64,000 bases of DNA from Georgenia muralis (GCF_003814705.1 NZ_RKRA01000001.1:2914001-2978000), one strand, 5' to 3'; positions 1 through 8,602 are shown, counted from the stretch's first letter. Notes: a model not told the origin generated them from the letters alone. Numbers and translations: made by a program.

Positions 1-994
1 GCACTTCGAGAACGAGGACGAGGACGACCTGCGCAAGGTCGGGATGAGCAAGGAGCACCGGGTCGACCCCCAGGTCCAGGTCGGGCTCTTGGTCGACCCG
101 GGTGGCTTCCCCCTCGAGGTCCACCTGTTCGAGGGCAACAAGGCCGAGACCACGACGATCGTGCCGGTCCTGCGGGCCTTCCAGGAACGCCACGGCGTGA
201 TGGACATGGTCGTCGTCGCTGACGCCGGCATGCTCTCCGCGGCCAATCTCAACGCCCTGGAGGACGCGGGGTTCTCCTTCATCGTCGGCTCGCGGCTGAC
301 CAAGGCACCCTACGACCTGGCCGAACACTTCGAACGCAACGGCAACTACTTCGACGACGGGCAGATCCTGGAGTCGACCCGGGTGATGGGCACCGGGACG
401 AATGCCCGGGAGCGGCGGGTGGTCTACCAGTGGTCGTTCAAGCGGAACAAGCGCGATGACCGGGACATCAACTTGATGATCGCCAAGGCGGAGAAGATCG
501 CCGCCGGCACAGCCCCGCTGAGGAAAACCCGGTTCCTAAAGGTCTCCGGCGCCACCAAGGAGCTCGACCAGGCCACCATCGACCGGGCCCGTCAGCTCGC
601 CGGGCTGAAGGGGTATGTGACCAACCTGCCCGTCGAGACGATGACCGGCGCGGCGGTCATCAGCGCATATCACGACCTGTGGCGGGTCGAGCAGTCCTTC
701 CGCATGACCAAGTCCGACCTGCGCGCCCGCCCGGTCTTCCACCACCAACGCGAAGCCATCGAGGCCCACCTCACGGTCGTCTTCGCTGCTCTCGCCATCA
801 GCCGCTACCTCACCACCGCGACCGGCAAATCCTTGAAGAAGATCGTCAACACCCTGCGGCCCCTGCGCTCGGCGACCATCAGCATCAACGGCCACCACAT
901 CACCGCAGACCCCGCCATCACCCCCGACGCCCGCGAGATCCTCGACCACCTACCGGCCATCACCACGACGGGGCACTAACCCTGTGGAACTCAG
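1..994 (+). mobile_element. IS1634-type insertion sequence, right part
   Basis: The right portion of an insertion sequence occupies the left edge; its left end lies outside the window. The transposase reading frame fills almost all of it. I place the right end near 981-994 because IS5-transposase coding sequence starts abruptly at 995. The stretch ctgtggaactcag just inside is a candidate terminal repeat, but the other end cannot be seen to confirm it, and no target-site duplication can be scored. The exact boundary is an inference. Confidence 0.7.
2..979 (+). CDS. IS1634/IS4-type DDE transposase, 5'-truncated by window
   Basis: Transposase that cuts and joins its own IS ends. The frame is open from base 2, and the residues ahead of the first internal ATG (44) already read as transposase (LRKVGMSKEHRVD), so the true start is outside the window. 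About 325 residues are visible. The family pattern is clear: QVGLLVDPGGFPLEV, the DDE-type VVVADAGMLSAANL (an acidic catalytic residue), and the C-terminal YHDLWRVEQSFRMTKSDL segment containing the YREK-like glutamate region. The frame is intact to its TAA, so the enzyme may be functional. No passenger genes are seen. Confidence 0.85.
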   Translation, partial: HFENEDEDDLRKVGMSKEHRVDPQVQVGLLVDPGGFPLEVHLFEGNKAETTTIVPVLRAFQERHGVMDMVVVADAGMLSAANLNALEDAGFSFIVGSRLTKAPYDLAEHFERNGNYFDDGQILESTRVMGTGTNARERRVVYQWSFKRNKRDDRDINLMIAKAEKIAAGTAPLRKTRFLKVSGATKELDQATIDRARQLAGLKGYVTNLPVETMTGAAVISAYHDLWRVEQSFRMTKSDLRARPVFHHQREAIEAHLTVVFAALAISRYLTTATGKSLKKIVNTLRPLRSATISINGHHITADPAITPDAREILDHLPAITTTGH

Positions 995-1225
995 GTCAAG
1001 GCCACGATCCCCGAACGCGACGACCAGATCGCGCACCGTCGCAAGCGGCCGGGCCGTCCGATCGACTTCGGCGATGACCAACGGGAGCGCTACAAGGGCC
1101 GCAACGTCGTCGAGCGGTGCTTCAACTTCGTGAAGCAGTGGCGCGGACTCGCTTCCCGCTACGACAAGACCGCCCGGTCATACGCGGCAGGGATCTGCCT
1201 CTCCGCCGCTCTGCAATGGATTTAG
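995..1225 (+). pseudogene. IS5-family transposase, 3' remnant
   Basis: C-terminal fragment of about 76 codons of an IS5 (IS427-like) transposase. It reads from VKATIPERDDQ through RPIDFGDDQ and YKGRNVVERCFNFVKQWRG to LSAALQWI and a TAG. The catalytic-glutamate region (NVVERCFN) is present, but the N-terminal two thirds are missing. No start codon belongs to it; the sequence begins directly at the right end of the neighbouring IS1634-type element. The likeliest explanation is insertion of the IS1634-type element into an older IS5 copy, or deletion between them. Non-functional as it stands. Confidence 0.8.
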
Positions 1226-1239
1226 CAACACGTCCTAGG

Positions 1240-1485
1240 TCAGAGGGTGCTCGGCACCCGCATGGCCTTGCGGCGCAACCACACGCGTCGCGACCCACCC
1301 AGGTACAGCCGTGTGCGGGCCAGCTCCCAGCGGCCGTACTCGGCCTCGTCGGTGAGCAGACGGCGCACGTCACCGTTGCTCACGGACCCGGGCAGGCTCA
1401 GCGTCCGGTACTCGTAGTAGGTGCCCGGGGTGGCCGCACGCCGGCGGGCGGCGGCGGTCCGGTTCTTCTCCGTCGGCATGTCCAC
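1240..1485 (-). CDS. DUF5703-like small protein
   Basis: A protein of 81 residues from a GTG at 1485, or 79 from the ATG at 1479; the two cannot be separated because neither has a strong ribosome-binding site. The sequence pattern YYEYRTLSLP, DEAEYGRWELARTRLY, GSRRVWLRRK matches what I recall of the actinobacterial DUF5703 family. No transmembrane segment or signal peptide is present. Function is unknown. It lies head-to-head with the acidic protein at 1583 and next to IS debris, but its codon use is like the chromosome, so it is probably resident rather than IS-borne. Confidence 0.65.
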   Translation of the reverse strand: MDMPTEKNRTAAARRRAATPGTYYEYRTLSLPGSVSNGDVRRLLTDEAEYGRWELARTRLYLGGSRRVWLRRKAMRVPSTL

Positions 1486-1570
1486 ATGCTCTCCCGCGGT
1501 CCGCTGGATCCGGAAATCACAGCGTATCCACGGTGCTTTGGCAACGGGTGAATCGCCTCGCCGGGGACGC

Positions 1571-1576
1571 TACGCT
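1571..1576 (+). promoter_or_regulatory. -10 element (TACGCT)
   Basis: TACGCT ends 6 nt before the ATG at 1583, so the transcript probably begins at or next to the start codon (leaderless). Confidence 0.5.
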
Positions 1577-1582
1577 CAGGCC

Positions 1583-1864
1583 ATGGCAAACGACCCCCGG
1601 GCTGCGCTCGACCGACTCATCGCCGCGTTCGAGGCGCACTACGACGCCGTCGCGGCGTCGCAGGACGGTGACGCCCCGGCCGTGGTCGCCGCAGCGAACA
1701 CCCTCATGGACGCCTTCGACACCTACGACGACGCGCTCTTCACCGGCTTCGGGGTGGACACGCCCTTCGACATCTACACCGAAGAGGACGACGACGAGGA
1801 CGACTTCGACGACGACGAGGATGAAGACGACGACGAGGACGGCGACGAGGACGACGAGTCCTGA
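1583..1864 (+). CDS. small acidic protein of unknown function
   Basis: 93-residue protein, MANDPRAALDRLI onward. The first 60 residues are predicted helical (ALDRLIAAFEAHYDAV, ANTLMDAFDTYDDAL). The last 30 are almost entirely Asp/Glu, with long acidic runs coded by GAC/GAG repeats. The ATG at 1583 is chosen over upstream in-frame starts because a -10 box precedes it and homologous-looking actinobacterial proteins start with this pattern. No catalytic motif is visible. Similar proteins are sometimes labelled primosomal, but nothing here supports that. It converges on the aldo/keto reductase with 2 bp between stop codons. Confidence 0.7.
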   Translation: MANDPRAALDRLIAAFEAHYDAVAASQDGDAPAVVAAANTLMDAFDTYDDALFTGFGVDTPFDIYTEEDDDEDDFDDDEDEDDDEDGDEDDES

Positions 1865-1866
1865 GC

Positions 1867-2844
1867 TCAGAAGCGCTCGGGGTAGCCCAGCTCGGGGGCG
1901 GTGACCTCGTCCAGCACGGCCCGGATGGGCGCGGGCAGCGCGAGGTCCGACGCCGCGAGCACCCCGCGCAGCTGACCCGCCGTCCGCGCGCCGGTGATGG
2001 CCGAGCTGATGCCGGGGGCGTCCCGGACCCAGGCCAGGGCCACCTCGAGAGCCGTCCGGCCCAGCCCGCTCGCCGCCGTCGCGACGGCCTCGACGACCCC
2101 GCCGGCCCGCTCGTTGAGGTAGGGGTCGACGAACCCGCGCAGGTGCGGCGACGCCGCCCGTGAGCTGGCCGGCACCGTCGCGCGGTACTTGCCGGTGAGC
2201 ACCCCGCGACCCAGCGGTGACCACGCCAGCACCCCGGCGCCCAGCGCCTCGGCGGCCGGGAGGAGCTCGCGCTCGATCCCGCGCTGGAGGAGGGAGTACT
2301 CCACCTCCACCGCCGCCAGGCCCGGACCGGCTGGCGCGGCGAGCAGGGTCGCGGCGCGGGCGGTCGTCCACGCCGGGTAGTTCGACAGCCCCACGTAGCG
2401 GGTGCGGCCGCTGCGCACCGCCTGATCCAGGGCCGAGAGGGTCTCGGTGAGCGGGGTGGCGGCGTCGGGGGACTGGACGAGCCAGAGGTCGACGTGGTCG
2501 GTGCCCAGCCGCTCGAGCGAGGCGTCGAGGGTGTCCAGGAGCGAGCCGCGCGAGGCGTCGACGACGCCCCCGCCATCTGGTGTGCGCCGGGTCCGCACAC
2601 CGGCCTTGGTCACGAGCACGAGGTCCTCGCGGTCGACCTCGCCCGCCAGCAGGGCGCCGATGACCGACTCGGCGGCGCCGTCGCCGTAGGAGGCGGCCGT
2701 GTCCACGAGGGTCCCGCCGGCGTCGAGGAAGACCTCGAGCTGCTCGCCCGCGTCGTGCTCGTCGGTGTCCCGGCCCCAGGTCATCGTGCCCAGCCCGATG
2801 TCGGAGACCATCAGACCGGTGGCCCCGACCCTGCGCTGCTTCAT
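1867..2844 (-). CDS. aldo/keto reductase
   Basis: NADPH-dependent oxidoreductase with a TIM-barrel fold, 325 residues. It starts MKQRRVGATGLMVSDIGLGTMTWG and carries the family signatures GGTLVDTAASYGDG (catalytic Asp and Tyr), the Lys in LVLVTKAG, and DHVDLWLVQSPD, where the usual catalytic His position reads Q. LSNYPAWTTARA and GARTAGQLRGVLAA match the cofactor-binding C-terminus. The ATG at 2844 is preferred over the longer frame (to 2946) because TACGGT lies 8 nt upstream on this strand. The substrate cannot be told from sequence. Confidence 0.85.
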   Translation of the reverse strand: MKQRRVGATGLMVSDIGLGTMTWGRDTDEHDAGEQLEVFLDAGGTLVDTAASYGDGAAESVIGALLAGEVDREDLVLVTKAGVRTRRTPDGGGVVDASRGSLLDTLDASLERLGTDHVDLWLVQSPDAATPLTETLSALDQAVRSGRTRYVGLSNYPAWTTARAATLLAAPAGPGLAAVEVEYSLLQRGIERELLPAAEALGAGVLAWSPLGRGVLTGKYRATVPASSRAASPHLRGFVDPYLNERAGGVVEAVATAASGLGRTALEVALAWVRDAPGISSAITGARTAGQLRGVLAASDLALPAPIRAVLDEVTAPELGYPERF

Positions 2845-2981
2845 GGGGCACCACCGTAGTGGCCGACGGCCGTCCGCCCCGCTGCCGCCACCCCTCGGCG
2901 CACGCGCCGCACAGGTGGCGCCAGAAGCCCGCGTGGCGCGGAACACGCCCGGGCCGTCACCTCCTCGTCACGACCGCGAAG

Positions 2982-2987
2982 TAGGGT
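2982..2987 (+). promoter_or_regulatory. -10 element of uppP (TAGGGT)
   Basis: TAGGGT, 8 nt before the GTG start; a leaderless or near-leaderless transcript is likely. Confidence 0.5.
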
Positions 2988-2995
2988 GACCCCCC

Positions 2996-3880
2996 GTGAC
3001 ATGGTGGGAAGCGATCGTCCTCGGGCTCGTTCAGGGCCTCACCGAGTTCCTCCCGATCTCCTCGAGCGCGCACCTGAGGATCGTGGGGGAGCTCCTGCCC
3101 TCCGGTGCCGACCCCGGCGCGGCTTTCACCGCGGTGACCCAGATCGGCACCGAGACCGCGGTGGTCATCTACTTCCGCAAGGACATCTGGCGGATCATGC
3201 GGGCCTGGTTCGGTGCGCTGCCGGTGGGTCCGTGGAAGAACACGGTCCCGCGCACCGACCCCGACGCCCGCCTGGGCTGGTTCGTCATCGCCGGTTCGAT
3301 CCCCATCGCCGTCCTCGGCCTGCTCTTCGAGTCGGCGATCGACGAGACCCTGCGCAACCTCTACATCACCGCTGCCATGCTGGCGATCTTCGCCCTCCTG
3401 CTCGGCTGGGCGGACGCGACCTCCCGGCGGACCCGCACCCTGGACCAGATGACGTGGCGCGACGCGGTTCTCTACGGCCTCGCCCAGGCCCTCGCCCTCA
3501 TCCCGGGCGTCTCCCGCTCGGGCGGCACCATCACCGCCGGCCTGCTCCTGGGGTACACCCGCGAGGCCGCCGCCCGGTACGCCTTCCTCCTCGCCATCCC
3601 AGCGGTCATGGCGTCGGGCTTCTACAAGCTCTTCTCCGACGTCCTCATAGGGGAGCCGACGCCCGGCGCGGCCGACGTGCCGGGCGCCCTCATCGCCCTG
3701 GCCACCGCCGTCGCGTTCGTCGTCGGCTACGCCGTCATCGTGTGGTTCCTCGCCTTCGTCTCCCACAACAGCTACAAGCCGTTCGTCGTCTACCGGCTCA
3801 TGCTTGCCGCCGCGGTCGTCGTCCTCATCGTCGCCGGGGTCATCGACGCCGTCCCGGGCGGCGCCTCCGCCGCCGGCTGA
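2996..3880 (+). CDS. uppP: undecaprenyl-diphosphatase
   Basis: Integral membrane phosphatase of the BacA/UppP family. It recycles undecaprenyl pyrophosphate to the monophosphate carrier for peptidoglycan synthesis and can confer bacitracin tolerance. 294 residues, the usual length. The two active-site motifs are visible: [10 protein letters not shown] at residues 17-26 and PGVSRSG near residue 170. About eight hydrophobic segments follow. The GTG at 2996 is in the right place for the family N-terminus ([14 protein letters not shown]). It heads the conserved actinobacterial block that continues with mshC. Confidence 0.95.
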   Translation: MTWWEAIVLGLVQGLTEFLPISSSAHLRIVGELLPSGADPGAAFTAVTQIGTETAVVIYFRKDIWRIMRAWFGALPVGPWKNTVPRTDPDARLGWFVIAGSIPIAVLGLLFESAIDETLRNLYITAAMLAIFALLLGWADATSRRTRTLDQMTWRDAVLYGLAQALALIPGVSRSGGTITAGLLLGYTREAAARYAFLLAIPAVMASGFYKLFSDVLIGEPTPGAADVPGALIALATAVAFVVGYAVIVWFLAFVSHNSYKPFVVYRLMLAAAVVVLIVAGVIDAVPGGASAAG

Positions 3881-3988
3881 CGCCGGTCGCCCGACGCACC
3901 GGCGCCGGCGACCGGCGCATCCTCGGGTCGGCGCCGCCCGGCTGATCCGCGAGCTGGACCCGCCGGGCGACCGGACGGGACCGGACTG

Positions 3989-3994
3989 TAAGGT
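3989..3994 (+). promoter_or_regulatory. -10 element of mshC (TAAGGT)
   Basis: TAAGGT ends 6 nt before the GTG start in the 120-bp gap after uppP; implies a separate, leaderless promoter. Confidence 0.55.
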
Positions 3995-4000
3995 TCACCG

Positions 4001-5314
4001 GTGCACAGCTGGTCCGCCCCCGACGTCCCCGCCCTCCCCGGGCACGGTGCACGGGTGCACCTCTTCGACTCCACCGCCCGCGTCCTGGTGCCCACCCGCG
4101 GCACGGAGGAGCCGGCCACGCTCTACGTCTGCGGCATCACGCCCTACGACGCCACCCACCTCGGCCACGCGAACACCTACACCGCCTTCGACCTGCTCGT
4201 GCGGGCCTGGCGCGACGCCGGCCGGGACGTCCGCTACGTCCAGAACGTCACCGACGTCGACGACCCGCTCCTCGAGCGGGCGACGGCCACCGGCGTGGAC
4301 TGGCGCGAGCTCGCCGCGAGCCAGATCGAGCTGTTCCGCGGGGACATGACCGCCCTGCGCGTGGTCCCGCCGGAGCACTACATCGGTGCCGTGGAGTCGA
4401 TGGAGACGGTCGTCGGTGCGGTCGAGGGCATGCTCGGCGCGGGCACCGCCTACCGCGTCCCGCTCACGCCCGAGGAGGCCGCCGTCGCCGGTGACGACCT
4501 CGGCGACGTCTACGCCGACACCTCGGTGGACCCCTTCTTCGGCGTCGGCGCCCACCTGGACCACGCCGCGATGGTCGACGTCTTCGGGGAGAACGGCGGC
4601 GACCCGGGCCGGCCCGGCAAGCGCCAGGCCCTCGACCCGCTCCTGTGGCGCCGCACCCGCGCGGGCGAGCCCGACTGGGACGGCGGCACGCTCGGCCGTG
4701 GCCGGCCCGGGTGGCACATCGAGTGCGCCTGCATCGCCCGGTGCCACCTCGGCCCGGTGGTCGAGGTCCAGGGCGGCGGCCGCGACCTCGTCTTCCCGCA
4801 CCACGAGATGAGCGAGTCGCACCTGCGCTCCCTCACCGGGGAGCCCGCGCCCGTGCTGCTGCACGTCCACGCCGGGATGGTGGGCTACCACGGCGAGAAG
4901 ATGAGCAAGTCGCGCGGCAACCTCGTCCTCGTCTCACGGCTCCTTGCCGACGGCGCCGACCCCATGGCCGTGCGGCTCGTCCTCCTCGCCCACCACTACC
5001 GGACCGACTGGGAGTACACCGACGACGACCTCGCCGTGGCCACCGCCCGGCTGGGCCGCTGGCGCGAGGCGATGCACGGCTCGGGACCGTCCGCCGAGGA
5101 GCTGCTCGACGACGTCCGGCGGGCCCTCGCGGCCGATCTCGACGCCCCGGCCGCGCTGGCGGCGGTCGACGCGTGGGTCGACCGCGCGCTCGACGGCGAC
5201 GGTGACGGCGACGGCGACGCGGCCTCTGACGGCGACGCGTCCGCCCCGGCCGGTGCCGATGGCCCGGACCTTGCGCGCCGCGCTGTCGACGCCCTGCTCG
5301 GCGTCGCCGTCTGA
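4001..5314 (+). CDS. mshC: L-cysteine:GlcN-Ins ligase (mycothiol synthesis)
   Basis: ATP-dependent ligase that joins cysteine to 1D-myo-inositol 2-amino-2-deoxyglucopyranoside, the third step of mycothiol biosynthesis. 437 residues, a class I aminoacyl-tRNA-synthetase fold related to CysRS. Visible: [17 protein letters not shown] (HIGH-type motif near residue 52) with the zinc Cys in YVCG, then [13 protein letters not shown] (zinc ligands) and [10 protein letters not shown] (KMSKS motif near residue 300). The N-terminus [14 protein letters not shown] is typical of MshC and unlike CysRS. The C-terminus has a low-complexity Asp/Gly stretch coded by GACGGC repeats, probably a surface loop. The host should therefore make mycothiol. 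Confidence 0.95.
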   Translation: MHSWSAPDVPALPGHGARVHLFDSTARVLVPTRGTEEPATLYVCGITPYDATHLGHANTYTAFDLLVRAWRDAGRDVRYVQNVTDVDDPLLERATATGVDWRELAASQIELFRGDMTALRVVPPEHYIGAVESMETVVGAVEGMLGAGTAYRVPLTPEEAAVAGDDLGDVYADTSVDPFFGVGAHLDHAAMVDVFGENGGDPGRPGKRQALDPLLWRRTRAGEPDWDGGTLGRGRPGWHIECACIARCHLGPVVEVQGGGRDLVFPHHEMSESHLRSLTGEPAPVLLHVHAGMVGYHGEKMSKSRGNLVLVSRLLADGADPMAVRLVLLAHHYRTDWEYTDDDLAVATARLGRWREAMHGSGPSAEELLDDVRRALAADLDAPAALAAVDAWVDRALDGDGDGDGDAASDGDASAPAGADGPDLARRAVDALLGVAV

Positions 5315-5317
5315 CGT

Positions 5318-5368
5318 CACGACGACGCCCGGCCCACCCCGAGGGGTGGACCGGGCGCCGTCGTCGTG
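5318..5368. terminator. bidirectional hairpin between mshC and tusA
   Basis: Long inverted repeat, cacgacgac...cacccc pairing with ggggtgg...gtcgtcgtg, with a 2-nt bulge and a GAGG-type loop. It lies between the convergent mshC and tusA stops, so it can serve both strands. There is no U-tract, as usual in high-GC actinobacteria. Confidence 0.75.
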
Positions 5369-5391
5369 GTCTTGGCGACGTCGTCGTCGGT

Positions 5392-5619
5392 CTAGGCCTT
5401 CTGAACGGTGATGGTCCAGCTCGCGTCGCCCCGGCGGTCGAAGTTCGTCACCGGGTAGCCGTTGTCCGCGGCCCACTGCGGGATGGCCTCGGTGGCCTGC
5501 GTGCAGTCGAAGTCGATGACCAGCTCGTCGCCGATCGGGATGGCGGCGATGGTGGCCTTGGCCTCGACGAGGGGGAACGGGCAGACCTGGCCGTCGGTCT
5601 TCAGGACGTGGGTGCTCAT
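5392..5619 (-). CDS. TusA-family sulfur carrier protein
   Basis: 75-residue TusA/SirA-like protein. Members accept a persulfide on the first motif cysteine and pass sulfur between enzymes or from a YeeE-type transporter. The hallmark CPFP motif is present (QVCPFPLVEAK, Cys13), and a second cysteine lies in DFDCTQA (Cys39). The fold pattern (acidic beta strand, helix AIPQWAADNGY, terminal strand SWTITVQKA) is complete. It follows the YeeE/YedE transporter gene by 17 bp on the same strand, the arrangement of yeeE-yeeD operons, so the two are almost certainly co-expressed. A purine run (GAGAGAGA) precedes the ATG. Confidence 0.88.
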   Translation of the reverse strand: MSTHVLKTDGQVCPFPLVEAKATIAAIPIGDELVIDFDCTQATEAIPQWAADNGYPVTNFDRRGDASWTITVQKA

Positions 5620-5636
5620 GGTGGTCTCTCTCTCGG

Positions 5637-6695
5637 TCAGGCGTTGGTGAGGGCGGGGGCCCGGTCGCCGGCGGCGGCGCGGGAGGGGTTGATGATGTAG
5701 ACCTTCGCGGCGAGGCCGGTGCCCAGCAGCATGAATCCGAAGGCCAGCCACCCCTCCCAGGAGAACTGGGCGGTGGCGACCATGGCGGCACCGATGGTGC
5801 AGCCGCCCGCCAGGGCGGCGCCGACGCCCATCCCGATGCCGCCGGCGATCGAGCGCAGCACGGTGGTGGCGTCGGGAACCCGGATCCGGAACTCCCCGGA
5901 GGCCTTCGCGGCGATGAAGGAGCCGAGGACGATCCCGACGAGGAGGAAGACCGCCCAGTCGATGAGCTCGGTGTCGGCCGTGACGACGTAGGTGGCGATG
6001 TCCGCGGCGGGCGTGGTGATGCCCAGGCCGGCCTCGCGCCCCGTGGCGGTGGACAGCGGCCAGGCGGCGATCGCGATGACGCTGATGACGAGGGCGGTGG
6101 CGAACGGGTGCCAGCGCTTCTCCAGGAGCACGTGCGCGACCCCGGTGCGGCGCGGTGGGAGGGTGGCGACCGGCCGGCGCGGCACGGACAGGTGCCGGTG
6201 GACGGCGTAGAGGGTCGCGGCGAGCAGCCCGGCCACGAGGAACCACGAGGAGATCCCGAGCGTCTCGTGGATCGTGGTGAGGCTTACGGTCTGGGATCGC
6301 GCCCAGGTGGTGAGGTCGGCGAAGACGCCGTACTTCATGGCGCCGGCGGAGGCGCCGTAGAAGATCAGGGCGATCCAGGACCCGACGAGGCCCTCCCCCG
6401 AGCGGTAGACGGTGCCGGTGGCGCACCCGGCCGCCAGGACGATGGAGTAGCCGAAGATGAGCGAGCCCACGACCACGGCTCCCAGCGGGAGGGGGTCGGA
6501 GGCGGGGCTGATGACCCCGAGGCCCTCGAGCGCCGCCACCCCGACCGCCTGGACGGCGATGACGAGGACGAAGGCGGTGAGCCAGGTGGTCTTGCGGGCG
6601 ACGAAGACGTCACGGAACGCGCCGGTGACGCAGAAGCGCCCGCGCTGGAGGACGAACCCGAGCGCGGCGCCCAGGACGAGGCCGGTGAGGAGCAT
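5637..6695 (-). CDS. YeeE/YedE-family thiosulfate transporter (TsuA-like)
   Basis: 352-residue polytopic membrane protein. The family imports thiosulfate, passing it along conserved cysteines. Three are present: Cys22 in GRFCVTGAFRD, Cys91 in LAAGCATGTVYRSGEG, and Cys299 in LAGGCTIGAAM. The first two coincide with the positions I recall for the characterised bacterial TsuA; the third is within a few residues. The internal duplication of the family (two SEB-like halves) is visible as repeated GC-TG segments. The ATG at 6695 (MLLTGLVLGAALGF) is preferred over a longer frame to 6854 whose extension is low-complexity; AAAGGAT precedes it. Operon with the TusA gene downstream. Confidence 0.88.
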   Translation of the reverse strand: MLLTGLVLGAALGFVLQRGRFCVTGAFRDVFVARKTTWLTAFVLVIAVQAVGVAALEGLGVISPASDPLPLGAVVVGSLIFGYSIVLAAGCATGTVYRSGEGLVGSWIALIFYGASAGAMKYGVFADLTTWARSQTVSLTTIHETLGISSWFLVAGLLAATLYAVHRHLSVPRRPVATLPPRRTGVAHVLLEKRWHPFATALVISVIAIAAWPLSTATGREAGLGITTPAADIATYVVTADTELIDWAVFLLVGIVLGSFIAAKASGEFRIRVPDATTVLRSIAGGIGMGVGAALAGGCTIGAAMVATAQFSWEGWLAFGFMLLGTGLAAKVYIINPSRAAAGDRAPALTNA

Positions 6696-6722
6696 GGTGA
6701 TCCTTTGTGCGGGAGGCAGGGG

Positions 6723-6742
6723 CCGGACGCGCGGCGGTCCGG
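6723..6742. promoter_or_regulatory. inverted repeat upstream of the transporter gene
   Basis: ccggac-8 nt-gtccgg lies 28-47 nt upstream of the YeeE-family start. It could be an operator or a 5'-leader hairpin; the repeat is short and GC-only, so chance is possible. Confidence 0.3.
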
Positions 6743-6904
6743 ACGTCGGAGAACGTAGGGCCGCGTCCGCCGGCGTCTGAGCGCGCCCGGGACACGTCTC
6801 ACTCCCCGGGTCGGCCGGTCCCCGCGGTCTCGGTGCGTGGGACCGCGCCCGCACTCCTTGTGCCCCCAGGTGTGGGGCCTGCTAGGGCGTGTGGATCCGA
6901 GGAC

Positions 6905-7813
6905 TCAGCGCCCGCCCGGTGCGGGCGGCCCGCCCTTGTCGCCCTTGCCCGTGTCGCGGCGGCGCAGGTACCGCTCGAACTCCCGGGCGATGGCCTCACC
7001 GCTGGCCTCGGGCAGCTCGGCGGTGTCCTTGACCTGCTCGAGCTGCTGGATGTACTCCGCGACGTCGGGGTCCTGACCCGCCAGCTCGTCCACCCCCGCC
7101 TGCCACGCGCGGGCGTCCTCGGCCAGCTCGCCCACCGGCAGCGGCTCGCCGACGAGCTCCTCGAGCTTGACGAGGATCGCCAGGGTCGCCTTCGGCGAGG
7201 GCGGCTGCGCGACGTAGTGCGGCACCGCCGCCCACACGCTGAGGGTGTGCAGGTCCCGCTCGGTGGCGTAGTGCCCGAGCACGCCGACGATGCCCGAGGG
7301 GCCCTCGTAGTCCGAGCCCTCCACCCCGAGGAGGGCCTGGACCTGGGGGTCGTTGGAGGAGGTCTGGACCGGGATGGGCCGCGAGTGGGGGACGTCGGCG
7401 AGCAGCGCACCGACCCCGACGACGGTGCCGACCTCGAGCTCGGTGGCGACGTCGAGGATCTCGTCGCAGTAGTCGCGCCAGTGGAAGGACGGCTCGACGC
7501 CCTGGACGAGGACGACCTTTCGACCCGCCAGCGGGGTCGTGACGACCGAGATCGTCGTCTCGGGCCAGGTGAGGAGGCGGTTGCCCTCCTCGTCGGTGCT
7601 CACCTGGGGCCGGTTGACCTGGAAGTCGTGGAAGTCCTGCGGGTCGAGCTCGTGGACGACCTCGGCGTCCCACGCCTCGGCGATGACCTCCAGCGCCTGG
7701 GTGGCGGCACCGCCGGCGTCGTTCCAGCCCTCGAACGCGGCCAGGAGGATGGCGGGGGGCAGGTCGTGCCCACCGGCGGCGTCGTCCCGCTCCGCGTCAT
7801 GGCTGCTGGTCAT
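6905..7813 (-). CDS. PAC2 family protein
   Basis: 302-residue soluble protein of the PAC2 (proteasome assembly chaperone-like) family, starting MTSSHDAERDDAAGG and then LAAFEGWNDAGGAATQAL, a well-kept family signature. GVGALLADVPHSRPIPV and GILGHY-like GIVGVLGHYA follow. The bacterial role is unproven; the gene is a fixed neighbour of mshC and the Pup genes in actinobacteria. A TAGGGT box lies 6 nt upstream of the ATG on this strand. It is divergent from the HAD gene with 87 bp between starts. Confidence 0.85.
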   Translation of the reverse strand: MTSSHDAERDDAAGGHDLPPAILLAAFEGWNDAGGAATQALEVIAEAWDAEVVHELDPQDFHDFQVNRPQVSTDEEGNRLLTWPETTISVVTTPLAGRKVVLVQGVEPSFHWRDYCDEILDVATELEVGTVVGVGALLADVPHSRPIPVQTSSNDPQVQALLGVEGSDYEGPSGIVGVLGHYATERDLHTLSVWAAVPHYVAQPPSPKATLAILVKLEELVGEPLPVGELAEDARAWQAGVDELAGQDPDVAEYIQQLEQVKDTAELPEASGEAIAREFERYLRRRDTGKGDKGGPPAPGGR

Positions 7814-7819
7814 GGGAAC

Positions 7820-7825
7820 ACCCTA
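7820..7825 (-). promoter_or_regulatory. -10 element of the PAC2 gene (TAGGGT)
   Basis: TAGGGT on the minus strand, 6 nt upstream of the ATG at 7813; leaderless arrangement. Confidence 0.55.
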
Positions 7826-7888
7826 GACACCGCACGGGCCCCGGGCCGTCCGGGGTGGACCGGTGCGGTCCGCGCGTCGCCGGCGCCC

Positions 7889-7894
7889 TATCGT
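7889..7894 (+). promoter_or_regulatory. -10 element of the HAD gene (TATCGT)
   Basis: TATCGT, 6 nt before the ATG at 7901; leaderless arrangement, divergent from the PAC2 promoter. Confidence 0.45.
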
Positions 7895-7900
7895 CGGTCC

Positions 7901-8602
7901 ATGACGTCCAGCCCCTCCCTGCCCGCCGCCGTCCTGCTCGACATGGACGGCACCCTCGTCGACACCGAGCCCTACTGGCTCGCCACCGAGCACGAGGTGG
8001 TCGAGCGGCACGGCTCCACCTGGTCGCACGAGCAGGGGCTCAAGCTCGTGGGGCAGGACCTGCGCACGGCCGCCCGGATCATCCTCGACGAGACCGGGCT
8101 CGCCGGGGAGCCCGACGACCTGGTGGCCGAGCTGGTCGCCGGCGTTGTGGAGCGCATGCGGCGCGAGGGCACCCCGTGGCGGCCCGGGGCCCAGGCGTTC
8201 CTCGCGCTCATGGCCGGCGCCGGCGTGCCCTGTGCGCTGGTCACGATGTCCTACGCCGAGGTCACCACCGCCGTCGTCGAGGGATCGCCCGCGGGGACGT
8301 TCGCCACCGTCGTCTCCGGCGACCAGGTCACCCACGGCAAGCCGCACCCCGAGCCCTACCTCACGGCCGCGAGCCGCCTCGGGGTGGACGTGCGCCGGTG
8401 CGTCGCGATCGAGGACTCCCCGGTGGGGGCGAGCTCGGCCCTGGCCGCCGGTGCGCGGACGATCGCCGTGCCGCTCATGGTCGACGTCGCCGCCCGGCCG
8501 GGCCTGAGCCGGCTGCGCTCCCTCGAGCGCCTCGACCTGGACCTGCTCGGACGGATCCTCGACGGCGAGGACGTCGACGAGGTGGTCGCCACCCGCGCGT
8601 GA
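7901..8602 (+). CDS. HAD-superfamily phosphatase (beta-PGM-like)
   Basis: 233-residue HAD hydrolase. Motif I is DMDGTLVD at residues 14-21 (nucleophile Asp14, acid Asp16). Motif II is the Thr/Ser in ALVTMSY, motif III the Lys in HGKPHPEPYL, and motif IV AIEDSPVGASSALAAG. A helical cap lies between motifs I and II, as in phosphoglucomutase/phosphatase-like members. The substrate is unknown. The ATG at 7901 sits just ahead of the HAD core; the much longer open frame upstream is antisense to the PAC2 gene and not coding. Confidence 0.9.
   Translation: MTSSPSLPAAVLLDMDGTLVDTEPYWLATEHEVVERHGSTWSHEQGLKLVGQDLRTAARIILDETGLAGEPDDLVAELVAGVVERMRREGTPWRPGAQAFLALMAGAGVPCALVTMSYAEVTTAVVEGSPAGTFATVVSGDQVTHGKPHPEPYLTAASRLGVDVRRCVAIEDSPVGASSALAAGARTIAVPLMVDVAARPGLSRLRSLERLDLDLLGRILDGEDVDEVVATRA

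Noticed and set aside
6722-6904. Gene in the gap upstream of the thiosulfate transporter
   Set aside because: Open frames here are extensions of the HAD frame or the transporter frame, low in complexity and without ribosome sites.
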